Origin: Astrocystis sublimbata
Taxonomy: Eukaryota > Ascomycota > Sordariomycetes > Xylariales > Xylariaceae
NCBI GenBank assembly: GCA_022453515.1
Contig: JAJNNY010000006.1
Location: forward strand, 1,054,001 to 1,118,000
Direction: 5' to 3'
Length of the DNA: 64,000 bases
Part shown: positions 44,893 to 56,323 of the stretch, piece by piece
Numbering within the stretch: position 1 is the first letter of the stretch
Layout: every line of letters starts with the position of its first letter
Program-made: the position numbers and the translations under genes
Notes under the pieces: generated by a model
Seen by the model: the letters and a program-made list of their open reading frames with translations, nothing else
The model's database searches: none
Told to the model about the DNA's origin: nothing

Positions 44893-46229
44893 ATGGCTTC
44901 CATTCTATCGTATGTGCCGGTGGTCAATCGGTTCGTGAAAAGCAGTGATGAGTCTCGCTCCATCGACCTCCCACCAGTTGAGGTTCACAATGTGGAGACA
45001 GCACCAGAGAAGCGTCCAAGAACTCTGAAGCATCTTTTGAGAGCAAACCATGTGAACCACTCAATTCTGTTCCACAACTTGGAATTTGACAATCATCTCC
45101 CACATATACTGTCCTCGGCATATCTTCTTGGTGCTTCCGACAAGCAGCTGCATGAGATCTACAACGTAGAATCCGAAGACTTAGAGCCGTGGCAGCCATC
45201 TCCTGCCGAAGTTACAAAGGATGACTGGCGAGATTTCCTGGGAGACAGAAGGTATCAGCGTGCCTTTGTCGACTTCTTCGAAGACGGGCTGGCGATGAAA
45301 CACAACTACGATTGGAAGAAGGTTGTCGATGACTATATGTTCAGTGGTCACGAGCCGCTGGCAAACTGTCTCATCGGTGGTCGTATGTCTCGCTAGATGA
45401 ATCATGAACTGTCTGTTCTACTAACATCTCTAGTCGGACACCCTCTCATTCACCTGGGATATGCTTACGAGATGGATAACAAGGAGGTCGCAATGGAAGC
45501 TCTCGGCTTGGCTGCGACGCAGTATAACTTTCTCCACAAGTACACCGACGATCCGTCATACTCAAAGCCGTCATCACTCAAGACGACAAACCCATTGGAA
45601 TTACTCAACAAAATGGCCGGCGACAAGCGACTAGGCAAGATATTCAAGGAACCGGGTTTCGACAACCTTGGTCCCCTTTTTGAGAATCACGAGGACCTTG
45701 TCATGGAGTATTGGAACGCCTGGTCCCTCGATGATCCGAAGAAGCAGTTCCAGGACTCCCAGGAGGCCGCAGTATCCCTTCTCGTGGCTACAGTCCCCCC
45801 AGGAACACATTCATACAACTTCTTCATTGTGCATCTACTGACAACAAGCCACGCGGTGCGGATCCTCCTTCCATTCATCCCAGCCCGGTTTCACATCAGC
45901 TTGGTACGGCAGTGGTGGCTGTTGACGGTTGCTGTTTACGCCATTTTCAAATGCCCCAAGATTGATCCCGATTATATCAAGTCCAGTGATGTGAATGGGA
46001 AGCAGTGGAACTACGTGGAGGATAAGGCCCTGAATGGCCCTCACTCGACCGATGCTCATTTTGTCAAAGGTTCGTGAATGCATACCATGCTGCTTAGTAT
46101 AATGCAAGCTAACAAGGTCTAGCTGTGCGTGCATTGAAAGAGGCTGCCAGGACCTGGGGAGATGTTCATGAGCACTATCTGGCCGCGGCTGTCCGACTGG
46201 TCGATGACTTTCAAGGATGGACACATTAG
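44893..46229 (+). CDS. questin oxidase-like protein (DUF4243 family)
   Basis: Three exons: 44893-45382, 45434-46069, 46123-46229; 410 residues. Conserved blocks include NHVNHSILFHNLEFDNHLPH, HILSSAYLLGASDKQL, and FEDGLAMKHNYDWKKVVDD, with PLANCLIGG-LGHPLIHLGYAYE across the first splice, and SHAVRILLPFIP. These are the His-rich helices of the questin oxidase/AflY family, whose members perform oxygen-dependent ring cleavage in fungal aromatic polyketide pathways (AflY in aflatoxin, GedK in geodin); other members have no known substrate. The donor GTATGT at 45383 was chosen because it restores GGLGHPLIH. No polyketide synthase, monooxygenase, transporter or pathway regulator is adjacent, so membership of a metabolite cluster is not supported; a housekeeping or degradative role is equally likely. 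Confidence 0.85.
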
Positions 46230-46905
46230 TACCCAGGCAGGTTGGATACCGCTGCTGAGAGTGAATAACACTCAGTTTCAATCCTTACTGCTCGAGCTCT
46301 ATTCTCATTTGCTGGGTGCCGATCAACCAACCCTCTTGTTCTACATCAGCTCTTTGTGAAACGCCAGCCTTCTGTAAAATACCTATCGACTTACACAGCT
46401 GAAAGACTGAGCCTCAGTTTTCGATCATACGTAACTTCCACTGTCTAGAAGGTGTAGCATGTGATATTGACTCAGATATCAGTGGCTATCTTATTACAAA
46501 CATACGCTCCTTTTGCCTGAATTCTTTCGTTGGGATACCTAGCTCGCCTAGATACTTAGTACTTTTAACAGGTTGGGTGTAGCCGTCAAGCAGGGTTGTC
46601 ACCTGATAGCGCGCATTCTAGAGTGAACGCGCCCTAAACGCGCCCGAGCTTACAGCGACCACCCCCAGCCTTATCGCATCATTGCAGAAGCCATCAAGTG
46701 CCTACAGCTCACCTAGGTAGGGGCCTAGGTACTGAGATTCGCCTGGTGGTAAGTTTCGCGCGCCCACCTCCCGTCATGCATGATTGATTATCGAGATACC
46801 ATGCATACCATGCATCCATGTTCCATCGAGCCTCACGCAACCGTAGCATGATTCGAGTCGAGGCCGCATCACAACTCTAGATGCCGCGCACCCACCAGAT
46901 GCACG
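46230..46905. other. intergenic region with RAD17 promoter
   Basis: Holds the 3' flank of the questin oxidase-like gene and the upstream region of RAD17. CCTAGGTA-type elements occur at 46712-46732 and repeated CATGCAT/ATGCATACC units at 46776-46816. A short out-of-frame ORF (46881-46955) overlaps the RAD17 start. Confidence 0.55.
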
Positions 46906-49548
46906 ATGCCGCCGCCTACGAAGCGCCGGAAACGCACCATCGTGGAGTCAGATGACGAAGGAGAGTCGAACCCGCCCGTTAACACCCTAACCAGCTATCT
47001 CCTCTCTTCTCCCGAATCAAAGACGCAGAATCCCTCGACTTTCCGCCCCGAATCCCCCAGCCCGACCAGGAAACCGCCCCGTCACGGGTCCAGCCAGCCC
47101 ATCAAACCCTCCGTGAAGCCGCCATCGCAGTCGTTCCCTACCAATGGATCAAGTTCGAGAGGACGTAGGAATGGCACCAGCACAAGCCCGGGGAAGAGCA
47201 AGACTAGGGCACCAGCTAGGGGTGCGCGTCGCGATCTTCGGTCCTTGTTCTCCAAACAGGCCGAGCGGGCCGCGGCGAAACCGTCCGTCAAGTTCGACGA
47301 CATAATCAGCGATCCGATTTCCGACGATGAGGAAGTGGGCGAACACAGGGCTTCGACCAAGAGCTTGGTCAGCCAAGCGTCGCGGAGACGCTTCAACGAT
47401 ACACCATCCAGTAGTGCCACGGACTCTACGGCTGCGGGCTCGAAACAGAAGTTCCTGCCAACGGACTGTCCACGTCCGCCCTTCCCTGCTTCGCAAGACG
47501 AGCACGCAGATGACGATCGCAGGCCGTGGTCGGAGAGATTTGGCCCGACTGGCCTAGACGAACTCGCCGTACACAAGAAAAAGGTCGCCGATGTTAGGAA
47601 GTGGCTGGAAGACGTCATGGCAGGTAGAATGCGACAACGACTTCTCATCCTGAAGGGGGCAGCCGGAACGGGAAAGACCACCGCACTCCGACTCCTCGCG
47701 AGAGACATGCGGTGCGAAATCCTGGAATGGCGCAATCCAACCACATCGTATGGAGGCCCTCTGGGGTACCAATCCGCTTCCGCTCAATTTGAAGAGTTCA
47801 TGGGAAGAGGGGGCAAGTTTGCTCAGTTGGACTTCGGTCTAGATGATTCTGCATCTAAGGGAAGCGCGACCGGCGATGAGACCCGGAAGATCATGCTGAT
47901 TGAGGAGTTTCCCAATACCTTTGCGCGCTCGTCCACGGCTATGACATCCTTTCGCAAGTCTGTACTGCAGTTTCTAGCTACCAACACTCCTTCACTGTCT
48001 ATCTTCGCAAATCAAACCATAATGGATTCTATCACACCCGTCATTATGATCATTTCTGAAACTCTCTTGACGACTACGTCGGCAGCTGCAGACAGCTTCA
48101 CCGCCCATCGATTGCTAGGTCCGGAAATCACTCGTCACCCTGGAACCTGCATTATTGAATTCAATGCCATTGCGCCGACTCTTCTCGCTGCTGCTTTGGA
48201 GCTTGTAGTGCAGAAAGAAGCTAGGTTGAGCCATCGGCGGCGTACACCAGGACTAGGCGTCCTCAAAAAACTAGGCGAGATAGGAGACATCAGAAGCGCC
48301 ATCTCGGCTCTACAATTTCTCTGCTTAAAAGGCGATGGAGACGCTAATTGGGGGGCCGAAGTCAAGTACGGCAAACCAAAACGGTCTATCAAAGCCTCGG
48401 CCCCTTTAACAACAAGTGAGAAAGAGACACTAGAAGCCGTGTCTCAGCGAGAGGCAAGCTTGGGCATATTTCATGCTATCGGCAAGGTCGTGTATAACAA
48501 GCGAGAAGCAACCCCAATGGACCCAGGGACAGATGAAGGGAAGGCTGAGATCCTACCTGACCACATGGTCGTATATTCACGGCCCAGAAAGTCCGAGGTC
48601 TCTGTGGACAGTCTGATCGATGAAACCGGTACCGACACGCATACCTTCATCTCGGCCCTACATGAAAATTACGTACTGTCATGCGCGCCGGACCAATCTG
48701 ACCAAATGGCGTTTTTAAATTATATGGGCGGCTGTATTGACGATCTCTCTGATAGCGATCTCCTGTGTCCGTCCTGGGACATATTCTTCGGCGGTCGCGG
48801 TGCCGGAGCTTCTGGTTACTACGGTCGAGACTCGGCTAGCCATGTGCTACGCCAAGAAGAACTCGCATTTCAGGTAGCTACACGCGGCTTACTTTTCCAC
48901 CTTCCCCGTCCGGTCAACAGAATAGCGACCGGCTCAAGACGGGGCGGAGACGCATTTAAGATGTTTTATCCTACAAGTCTAAAGCTTTGGCGTGAGAAAG
49001 AGGAGCTGGAGAGCCTGGTTGATCACTGGTCTTCTACTCTGCTCAAGGGTGACAATGCCGAGCATGATGTGACTAATGGCGCATCCGCTTTTCGGCGCCC
49101 GAATAGTACCGCGAACGACACTTCGTCTCAGCGGGATCTGGGACGAAGTAAGGAGTCGAACCTGAGTCTTAAGCAGACGTCTGGTCAGTCCACTGCGTTA
49201 CTATCCCTTGGTAGCTCCGCTCGTCGTGAGATGCTCATCGACAGACTGCCTTACATGTCGCACATCTCTCGTGGGCGTAGAACGCCGGGTTCCGCGGTGC
49301 AGTTGAGGGATATCGAAAGAGTCGTGTCGTTCTCAGGCATTGGCTCGGTTGCTGACGATGATGCGGTGGACTTGGACGAGAACGCGGGGGACACCACAGA
49401 ACCCTGGGCCACGGATCGGCCTACCGAGGAATCAGCGCCGCGAAAGAAGGGTGTGGCTATACGACAAAGCAATCACGGCGCTGGATCCGTGGTATCGCTA
49501 CAGGTGCAAAAGCTTGTGCTGAGTGATGATGATATCGAAGATGACTGA
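46906..49548 (+). CDS. rad17: checkpoint clamp loader Rad17
   Basis: A single 880-residue exon. The N-terminal 210 residues are basic, Ser/Pro-rich and disordered, with KRRKR near the start and DLRSLFSKQ. WSERFGPTGLDELAVHKKKV begins the AAA+ module, the usual Rad17 lead-in; Walker A is GAAGTGKTT at about residue 250, and IMLIEEFPN near 330 is the Walker B segment. Further conserved helices include FIEFNAIAPT-like CIIEFNAIAPTLL and LHENYVLSCAP. Rad17/Rad24 pairs with Rfc2-5 to load the 9-1-1 clamp at DNA damage and activates the Mec1/ATR checkpoint in the nucleus. The last 180 residues are variable and acidic at the end (DDDIEDD). The length is typical for filamentous fungal Rad17. Confidence 0.93.
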   Translation: MPPPTKRRKRTIVESDDEGESNPPVNTLTSYLLSSPESKTQNPSTFRPESPSPTRKPPRHGSSQPIKPSVKPPSQSFPTNGSSSRGRRNGTSTSPGKSKTRAPARGARRDLRSLFSKQAERAAAKPSVKFDDIISDPISDDEEVGEHRASTKSLVSQASRRRFNDTPSSSATDSTAAGSKQKFLPTDCPRPPFPASQDEHADDDRRPWSERFGPTGLDELAVHKKKVADVRKWLEDVMAGRMRQRLLILKGAAGTGKTTALRLLARDMRCEILEWRNPTTSYGGPLGYQSASAQFEEFMGRGGKFAQLDFGLDDSASKGSATGDETRKIMLIEEFPNTFARSSTAMTSFRKSVLQFLATNTPSLSIFANQTIMDSITPVIMIISETLLTTTSAAADSFTAHRLLGPEITRHPGTCIIEFNAIAPTLLAAALELVVQKEARLSHRRRTPGLGVLKKLGEIGDIRSAISALQFLCLKGDGDANWGAEVKYGKPKRSIKASAPLTTSEKETLEAVSQREASLGIFHAIGKVVYNKREATPMDPGTDEGKAEILPDHMVVYSRPRKSEVSVDSLIDETGTDTHTFISALHENYVLSCAPDQSDQMAFLNYMGGCIDDLSDSDLLCPSWDIFFGGRGAGASGYYGRDSASHVLRQEELAFQVATRGLLFHLPRPVNRIATGSRRGGDAFKMFYPTSLKLWREKEELESLVDHWSSTLLKGDNAEHDVTNGASAFRRPNSTANDTSSQRDLGRSKESNLSLKQTSGQSTALLSLGSSARREMLIDRLPYMSHISRGRRTPGSAVQLRDIERVVSFSGIGSVADDDAVDLDENAGDTTEPWATDRPTEESAPRKKGVAIRQSNHGAGSVVSLQVQKLVLSDDDIEDD

Positions 49549-50582
49549 TTCATGTTGGCGGTGTGATCAACTCGTTTGTTGTACGAAAGAGATAATCAAG
49601 GGCAGTAACTTATAGCGGCGCGATACAACGGGCATGGGATCTTTGTTCATATTGGCCAGGGGTTGTAGGTACCTGGTGGGATCAGAAAACTGGACTTCAA
49701 GCATTCGTCCGAGTATTATATGTAATATCGATGCTTACATAGGTTCTGAGGTCTGTTAATCGTTAGATTGGACTCTTGAACTTGATTTCAAAATCAGTGT
49801 CAGTCTTGTATCAAATATCATGGGTTTGGGTGGTTTGCTCTCGGAGCCCCCTTGTTCGCTTCACTGTCTTAGCTTTGAAGATAATCTAAATCTGTAAACC
49901 ATTCTTTGACCCTAGATATACCCATTAGGTCGTATTTTCCAACAGTCACTACGTCGACTTCGAGATGGTTGACTTGGCCAACAAGCTCTTCTGGATTGTA
50001 TACAATGCCCAAAATCGTCGGCTCACAAGCCACCAAACCAGCAACTCCATGAACACGGGCGTCGAGGAATGCAGCTTCTTCAATACACCCACCTACTCAC
50101 TGTTAGTTATTGCGAAAATATACCACCGAGATTTTGATGGCATTGCGTCGTCGACATCCAGTTTACAATCACCCGTCAAGAAAATCGTCAACCAGTATAA
50201 TCCTTGTTTTCCTGTTTTCCCTAAAACCAAATATATCAAACCGCTTTCGTCGTTCATAATTATAGTATTTCATGGTTGCCTCGCCTCTCAGCCCATCATT
50301 AACCCTCTCAAACGATATTCCATCTGCATATCCCGGTCGTAGCCAATGCTCCTGGTGAACCCGTCCTCTCATTATCATCACCTCCTCCGTGTAGGCTATT
50401 GTGGTGTCGTTTTTCGCATAAGATGTCTCCTTCCGGTATTTCTCAACTATCACAGCCGGGTGTCAGTTTTACAGATCTCCCTGAAGCAAAAATTTGGTGA
50501 TGCTGATTGGTTCCAATTACCGTATGATAGATAAATCAGCAGCCTTGGGACATGGAAATGATTGCCCCAATAGCTTCTTCGC
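49549..50582. other. intergenic region, possible extra exon of the Cys-rich gene
   Basis: No gene called. A 125-codon + frame at 49965-50342 has no recognisable motif. The stretch just left of 50583 on the minus strand could contain a short second exon of the Cys-rich gene (see that entry). Confidence 0.5.
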
Positions 50583-50786
50583 TTACGAAGACCCGTAGGC
50601 TGGACAGTCGGGGTCGTCGCAGTACGTGTCTTTCCGCCAGCGCGGCAGCGCCATCGTGATCTTGTCGCAATACCGGCGCCAGCGCTCGGCCTTCTTGCAC
50701 CGCTCGATCTCGAACATGTCTTTCCCCGTCTGCGGGTCGGTGACCCGGCAGCCACACATGTAGAAGAAGTCGTGTTGCTGACACAT
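50583..50786 (-). CDS. small cysteine-rich protein, possible zinc-binding
   Basis: A 67-residue protein with seven cysteines. The pattern MC-x2-H near the start, then CGC, then single cysteines and a final C-x4-C, resembles a large group of short fungal proteins that begin MC..H....F.C and end in a paired cysteine; their function is unknown and zinc binding is a guess. There is no signal peptide, so it is probably intracellular. The ATG at 50786 lies at the end of a purine-rich leader on the coding strand. The stop codon overlaps a good donor (TC|GTAAGC at 50586); splicing to an acceptor CTTCAG near 50480 would replace the end with about nine other residues. Which form is real cannot be decided here. 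Confidence 0.6.
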   Translation of the reverse strand: MCQQHDFFYMCGCRVTDPQTGKDMFEIERCKKAERWRRYCDKITMALPRWRKDTYCDDPDCPAYGSS

Positions 50787-52337
50787 TTTTTCCGTTTTGC
50801 TTTCTCGCTTTGCTCTCTATCTTGCCCTCCCTCTCACTCTTTCACTCCTTCGATGATTCTTCTCTCTTATACTCGTGTTTTTCTGTCTCTAAGAGAGAGC
50901 TTAGGGTCTAGAATGGCTGGAGGCACAAACAAATGTCTTGCGGTTTCCCCCCGTGTAGACAATTACGGCGTCAGTGAGGCAATCTGTATAAAGGGCGTCT
51001 GAAGTCGGTGTAGCGGGTTTGTGGGGAGGGAGCCTTCACAAAGAGGCATCTCGCAATTGCTGCTTGCTTTGTTTTTATGCTTGCTGGATTGATCTAGGTA
51101 TGTTACGCAAAGTCTAGATGAATGACGAGAAAATATTGGATTTAGGGACCCTAGAAAATTTCCCAGGCAGAACCGATTTAAAATACAAGAGGGATAAAAG
51201 AAGCGCCAGTGCTGATACTAGCTTGAAGTCGGACTTAGAAAAAGAGGGAGTCGTGGTTGGTGCATTGCAGCAGCACAAGGCGGACGGAACTCGGCATCGA
51301 ACAGAGAGCCGAGAGGGCGGCATATTGCTGAGACAAACTGCTGTCTTTCTCTTTTATCTCACTCGTATAAGATGTCTTCTTGTCCCTTGCCCCTTATGAC
51401 CTTATCCTTCGGACTTACAAAAGGTTGGTTGGCTTAGAACGTTCTGTCACATGGTCGGGGGAAATTGAATTTAAGCTCTTTGGGTGACCCTTCAAAACAC
51501 GATGTTTGTGTCTCTCATCCCTCAGCGTCTAAGTGCGGCATCTGGGCTGGAGAGGGATTGCCGTGTTACCCGCATTATCTAGCATGGGCCACAGGGTTTA
51601 ACAGGGCTGCAACTTGCCATGTTACGAATCAGAGCAAATATCGCGCCCAACCGATCTTCAACGTGCGCGTGACATTTTCGGCTTGACTGCCGACCTGTCC
51701 GATAGTACATAGATGCTCACCATCAATATTATTGCCAATCCTGCCAATCCTCATTCATTCTAATAACACTGATCCTCTCCGGGAGAAAGGACAGCGTAAG
51801 ACCGGGTAGCTAGTACTTTCTTTAATACTTGTGTTCTCAAACTTACTGGTTCGAGTGCTTGTTGAAGTAGCCGACCCCCAACGCCCAAGAAGTATTGGAG
51901 AGCGGGTTTCCAGGGGAAATGAGAATAGCGACGCAACTTAATTGATCTCTTATCTACGCTGAGCAAGTGCAATAGGATGATATAACAAAGAAAGCTGCGA
52001 TCGTGGTATTATGAATAACCTACGATCAATGCCCCTCCAGACAATTGAACAAATGATGGAGCCCGTAACAGGATGTTGCAAGTTCAGAATGAAAACACAA
52101 GTTACTCGTCGTCTGTTCACAGTAGAGCCGTAATAAGCGCATGACATAGAGATACAGCCGACCTAGACCTACCCTGGATATCGTCACAATGCGAAAGTAT
52201 TTACTATTCATAGGCAATCGGTGGAGTGGCAGTCCCTCGCTTCGACCCACCGATCGGATGCGAAATCACGCGGCATGCATCCACACAGCTCGTCTCAAGT
52301 GTAAATGGGGTATCAATAATCGGAGGATTCGACATAA
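50787..52337. other. intergenic region
   Basis: Starts with the promoter and leader of the Cys-rich gene, with CTCTC-type pyrimidine tracts. A 93-codon + frame at 51118-51399 has even charge but no known motif and was not called. The right end is the 3' flank of the PCI gene. Confidence 0.5.
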
Positions 52338-53352
52338 TTACCTTGCCTTCACTTTCCTAATAACGACTTTGCTCCCATCTAATTCCCAGCCCACGCCGTC
52401 TTCCGCAGTGAGGTGGGCCCAGGAGGCATCGGCGCATGTCTCCAAGAAGGGCAAGTCCACACTGAGATAGGTTCTGCCGAAGCACTTCAGCAAGTGCCTC
52501 CGCATAGGCTCCTCGGCAAACTCTAGAAGCTTTGCACGATGACCATCTACCCTGTGCTTCAAGCGTTTGAATTCGATGTAATTGTCGTGGGTTAGGGCGT
52601 CAAGAAGGGCATCGACCTTGGCATCCTTCAAGCGGTAGCGATGTCGGAGCGCAAAAGCCTCGCCCAGATTGTTGCGCCTGCAGGCGGTGTCCAGCACGAG
52701 ATAGGACAGCACCTCGTTCAATTCGACGGTGGTCATGCCATGGAGCGGCTGTATGCGATACAGCAGATGGAGGATGGCGGGGTGGTAGGACTCGTAGTGC
52801 TTGACGAGAACGGACAGACGGATGCAGAAGAGGTATGCTTGGATGGCGAAGTCGTCGGTTCGCTTGGAGGCCACGATGCCTTCGCGTAGCTTCCTCAGCG
52901 CCGAGAGGACATCGGTGAGGGATTTCGAGTTGCCCGGGATGGGCAGCACGGGTACGGAAACGGGTACGGGATGAGAGGCGGTGTTGGGGCCGTCGGAGAG
53001 ATGAAGCGAAGCGAAGCGGCGCAGGAGCTCATCGCGCTCGCCAGCGTCGGAGCAGAAGGTCATGTACCGCTCGATGATTTTGGTATAGTAGCGTTCTTGC
53101 GTCTTGAAATCCAGTAGTCTGTGGGAGCGTCATGTTGATATCAATATCTGGTCTGCTTAGCTGGGGGGGAGAGAGAGAGACACACACACACACGAGGATG
53201 AATAGATACAAAGAAGTAGAAGGCCATAATTACCTGTTGTCCCCCTTCGAGGGCAGGCCCATCGACTCGAGAGGATCGAGTTCGACGGGCTTCAACCGGC
53301 TCCATGGTGCAGAAGGTGCTCTGCCGCCCCGAGCGCCTCCGCGTCCGCGCAT
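52338..53352 (-). CDS. PCI-type protein of the CSN8/PSD8/eIF3K family (SAC3/GANP-like)
   Basis: Two exons: 53352-53234 and 53118-52338; 299 residues. Exon 1 starts MRGRGGARGGR, a Gly/Arg tail, and contains KPVELDPLESMGLPSKGDN; the join restores R-LLDFKTQERYYTKIIERYM. The body is all-helical: LTDVLSALRKLREGI, YHPAILHLLYRIQ, TTVELNEVLSYLVLDTAC and DALLDALTHDNYIEF, and the end (VGWELDGSKVVIRK) has the winged-helix beta hairpin typical of PCI domains. Family members are subunits of the 26S proteasome lid, COP9 signalosome, eIF3, or mRNA-export/splicing scaffolds of the Sac3/Thp3 type. Which complex this one joins cannot be told. It diverges from the amidoligase-like gene. Confidence 0.75.
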
Positions 53353-54194
53353 GGTCAAGTCATGTCAATGACGACTTTCCAGGTCTATAAATCGAAGGAG
53401 AGAGGACGTTGAGAACGCAGCAGCAGTAGTGGGGGTGGAGGAATGGGCTACCACCCTCGCCACCTACAGTGCCGTAGGAATTGTAGGCAGGATACCGACC
53501 TAGGTACAGTCCTACAGTGCTCTCCCCAGTGAGCCGGGCTGCCGGGTAGGATCCACCCACCCCCAAATTGTCATATAGGGGCTCCAAGTCCAGATACTTG
53601 GAGGTGAGGGTTTGGGATGCCATTATATGCCATATATATATAGGAACAGCTGAAATATTGCAGTGGGGTGAATAATACTCTGTCTGATACATAGAACGGA
53701 TACGATGCATAACCTACACATGATGACACTGCTCGGCCGCACTTTTTAGCGACCTAAAGTACATAGGTAGAGGTGCCTACTTACAGTCACCATGAGTGCA
53801 TTCTTCATGCGAAGCTGACACGGTGGTTTACATTTACTATCTTTGACTGCCTAGGTAGGTGGCTTTGACCTTCATTCTCTAGATGGTACTCAAGGGTCTT
53901 TGTATGGCAATACCGAACAATCGCGTTTGAACAACATGTTGAACAGCCGAGGGATAAAGGGGTGGGATAATTTTCAACCCATTGACGGTCAAAACAGCGT
54001 AAACTAGCAAACAATACATCACATATTGATAGACATTATAATACCCAAGGGTAGAAACGGAGGGCCATCGGATGGCTACCCGAGTTGAGGGTAAACTAAA
54101 ACACATCACAGCTATTCGAATTGCACGATAAGATAGCTCCTCAGTTACAAGAACAACATTCTTGATATTAGAGGCCACTGATACAACGACAAAC
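53353..54194. other. divergent promoter of PCI and amidoligase-like genes
   Basis: 842 bases between divergent starts. Contains ATATATATA at 53629-53641, CCTAGGTAC at 53497-53506 and CCTAGGTAGGTGG at 53850-53862. No coding sequence supported. Confidence 0.55.
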
Positions 54195-56323
54195 ATGCTG
54201 GGGTCGCACCACAATCGCAGGCGCGACACTCCGCCTGGCGAAGGTGATCCCATGGAAGACATCGAATATCAAACCGTGACATATCACACGGTATGGACCG
54301 TCACTGGTGACCTAAAGCCACAGGACCTAGGGTTTGATCTAATGTCCTTAGACGGCTCGTCTCTGGTAAGCTCCGAAAGGCATTCTGACACCGGACCCGT
54401 CGAAATGGACTGGCGGGAAATATTGGCACAAGACCCCGATAACCCTCCTGTGCGAGAGGGCGGTAACGCAACGTCGATCGGCATAGAGCTCGAGTTTCTT
54501 GTCGCCGTTTGCAGGGCCAGCGAGGACATTCCTGACCCACTCCGGAAAGACCATCGTTGGCTAACAGATAGTCTCATCAACGAATCGCCAGAGAGCAGTG
54601 CTTTCAAGTATACAGTCAGAAATAAGATAATCGATCGCCTCAGTGCAAATGGTATAGTCGCTAACAAAACCAACGAAAAATGGTGGGAGAGTGGTGAGCA
54701 GCTCATGCAAGGGGACGACGAACCATATCTCGGCAAGTTCTTTTTTGGTTGGTGGGACAGCTTGGAATACGAGCAGGAAAACCCAGCTATTCTACAATGG
54801 CTAGAAAGACACAAATGGCTGTAAGTAGGAACCCTATTCCTCCCCTCCGTATTGCATTCATCTATACCGCATACAACCTTAGGGTCATGCTGCTCTCTTA
54901 CTCTTACTCATGTTATTTTCCCTCCCTTTCTACGAGCTATCTACTAACTATAAAGTGTAGTCGAGCCGGCATGGATGGTTCCGACATCCCCGGAGCCGCC
55001 GAGGTTCTAAGAGCACAGTTCATGGAATACCTTGAAAGAGACAAAATGAGGCCATTTACAATTTCTATGGGGGCTCTAAAGTCAATCCGAGACAAACTGT
55101 CCACTTTGATCCAGGGTGAACTCACTGCCACAAGTCGAAAGAGCATCATGCAAAGATGGTACGAGTCTGTGAGTCTATTTGTCAATTCGGAAAATGAGGA
55201 CTACTGCAATTCACATAGCGTCCCTGTAGATCCCCTGGCAGTGCCTGATATGGGTGTAGCCGATCCTAGATACTTGGTGTGGTCCTGCAAAGAAGACTGG
55301 ACTGTTTCCACATCGATCCCGCCGAACGACTGCTACAATATACGAAGTGGTAAGATACCACTCATGCCAGATGGAAAGCCTGGGGAGGTGACAAGTCTAT
55401 ATAAGTGGTTTGGGGCCGAGGTCATCTCACCCGTTATGGACTACGATAATCCCGGAAGCCGCACGGCGTTGATAAGCACATGTACAGTATTACGGGGCGA
55501 GTTCAGGATTCACAAGCCGATGGAGTTTATTCAATCAGGAGTTCATGTGCACATCGGCCAACAAGCGGGCTGGACCCTCCTCCACCTGAAGAAATTCGCG
55601 ACCCTCTGGCATCTCATCGAACCCTTTATGTACCGATTTCATCGAAAAGATCGAAGGAAGAGTGCATGGTGTAAGCCGCTGGCCACGGAATGCAATCTTG
55701 CCAAACTCGTCTTCCGCCGCGGCCTGGACACAGACAAAGACTCTCTATTAATGCCGACTACCACAGGGGCCTTGAGCAGAGCGTACGCCGAGCAAATGTC
55801 TAGGTATGTGCCGAACATCCAAGATCACGATCTGGTTTCTTTCATGTCCATTATCTGGCAGTACCCGGAGATCGACCAACTTAACTTAGGCATGAGTGGC
55901 GGGCCGGATGCCGGTACTACCATCCGCTGGCGCCTTGCCGGATCAAATCTTACATCTCCAACGGGGCCTAATGTGAAGACACAAACTCTCGAATTTAGAC
56001 TCATGCAGGGAACTCTTGATGCCGACCACATCTGGAAGTGGGCAAGCATCTGCGAGCGTCTGGTAATCTTCGCCAGGGACTCGACCCCGGCGCAATTCCG
56101 TGGCACTATAAAAACTCTACTAAAAGGCCACGCGCCATTTTTAACGACGCTGGGGATGAACGAGGAAGACTTAACATGGTTTATGTCTCGGTCGAATGGC
56201 TTGAATGACGACGTGCATTTCATATATCCCGACCTAAATGGGAAAATAAATTGGCATAATCCTTTCATGACCACAGGATACCAAGACACGCACGATCTTC
56301 GACTGAACGACAGGATCGATTAG
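54195..56323 (+). CDS. putative amidoligase (Amidoligase_2-like)
   Basis: Two exons: 54195-54820 and 54961-56323; 662 residues. The 140-base intron has a perfect TACTAAC branch site. The first true ATG is 54195. Three blocks mark the family: SIGIELEFLVAV at about residues 94-105 (the G-x-E-x-E/F strand), GVHVHIGQQ at about 402-410, and TLEFRLMQGTLDADHIWKW at about 551-569. Amidoligase-family enzymes are predicted, from similarity to glutamine synthetase and glutamate-cysteine ligase, to join a carboxylate to an amine using ATP. Fungal members are uncharacterised as far as I know. The stretch between the first two blocks is long (about 300 residues), so the fold may carry an inserted region. 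No secretion signal is seen. Neighbours (PCI protein, SDR) do not reveal a substrate. Confidence 0.8.

Noticed and set aside
54162..54194. Start of the amidoligase-like protein 11 codons earlier
   Set aside because: That position is TTG, not ATG; the first ATG in frame is 54195. The same reasoning moved the starts of the SDR, DPM1 and 511-residue genes.
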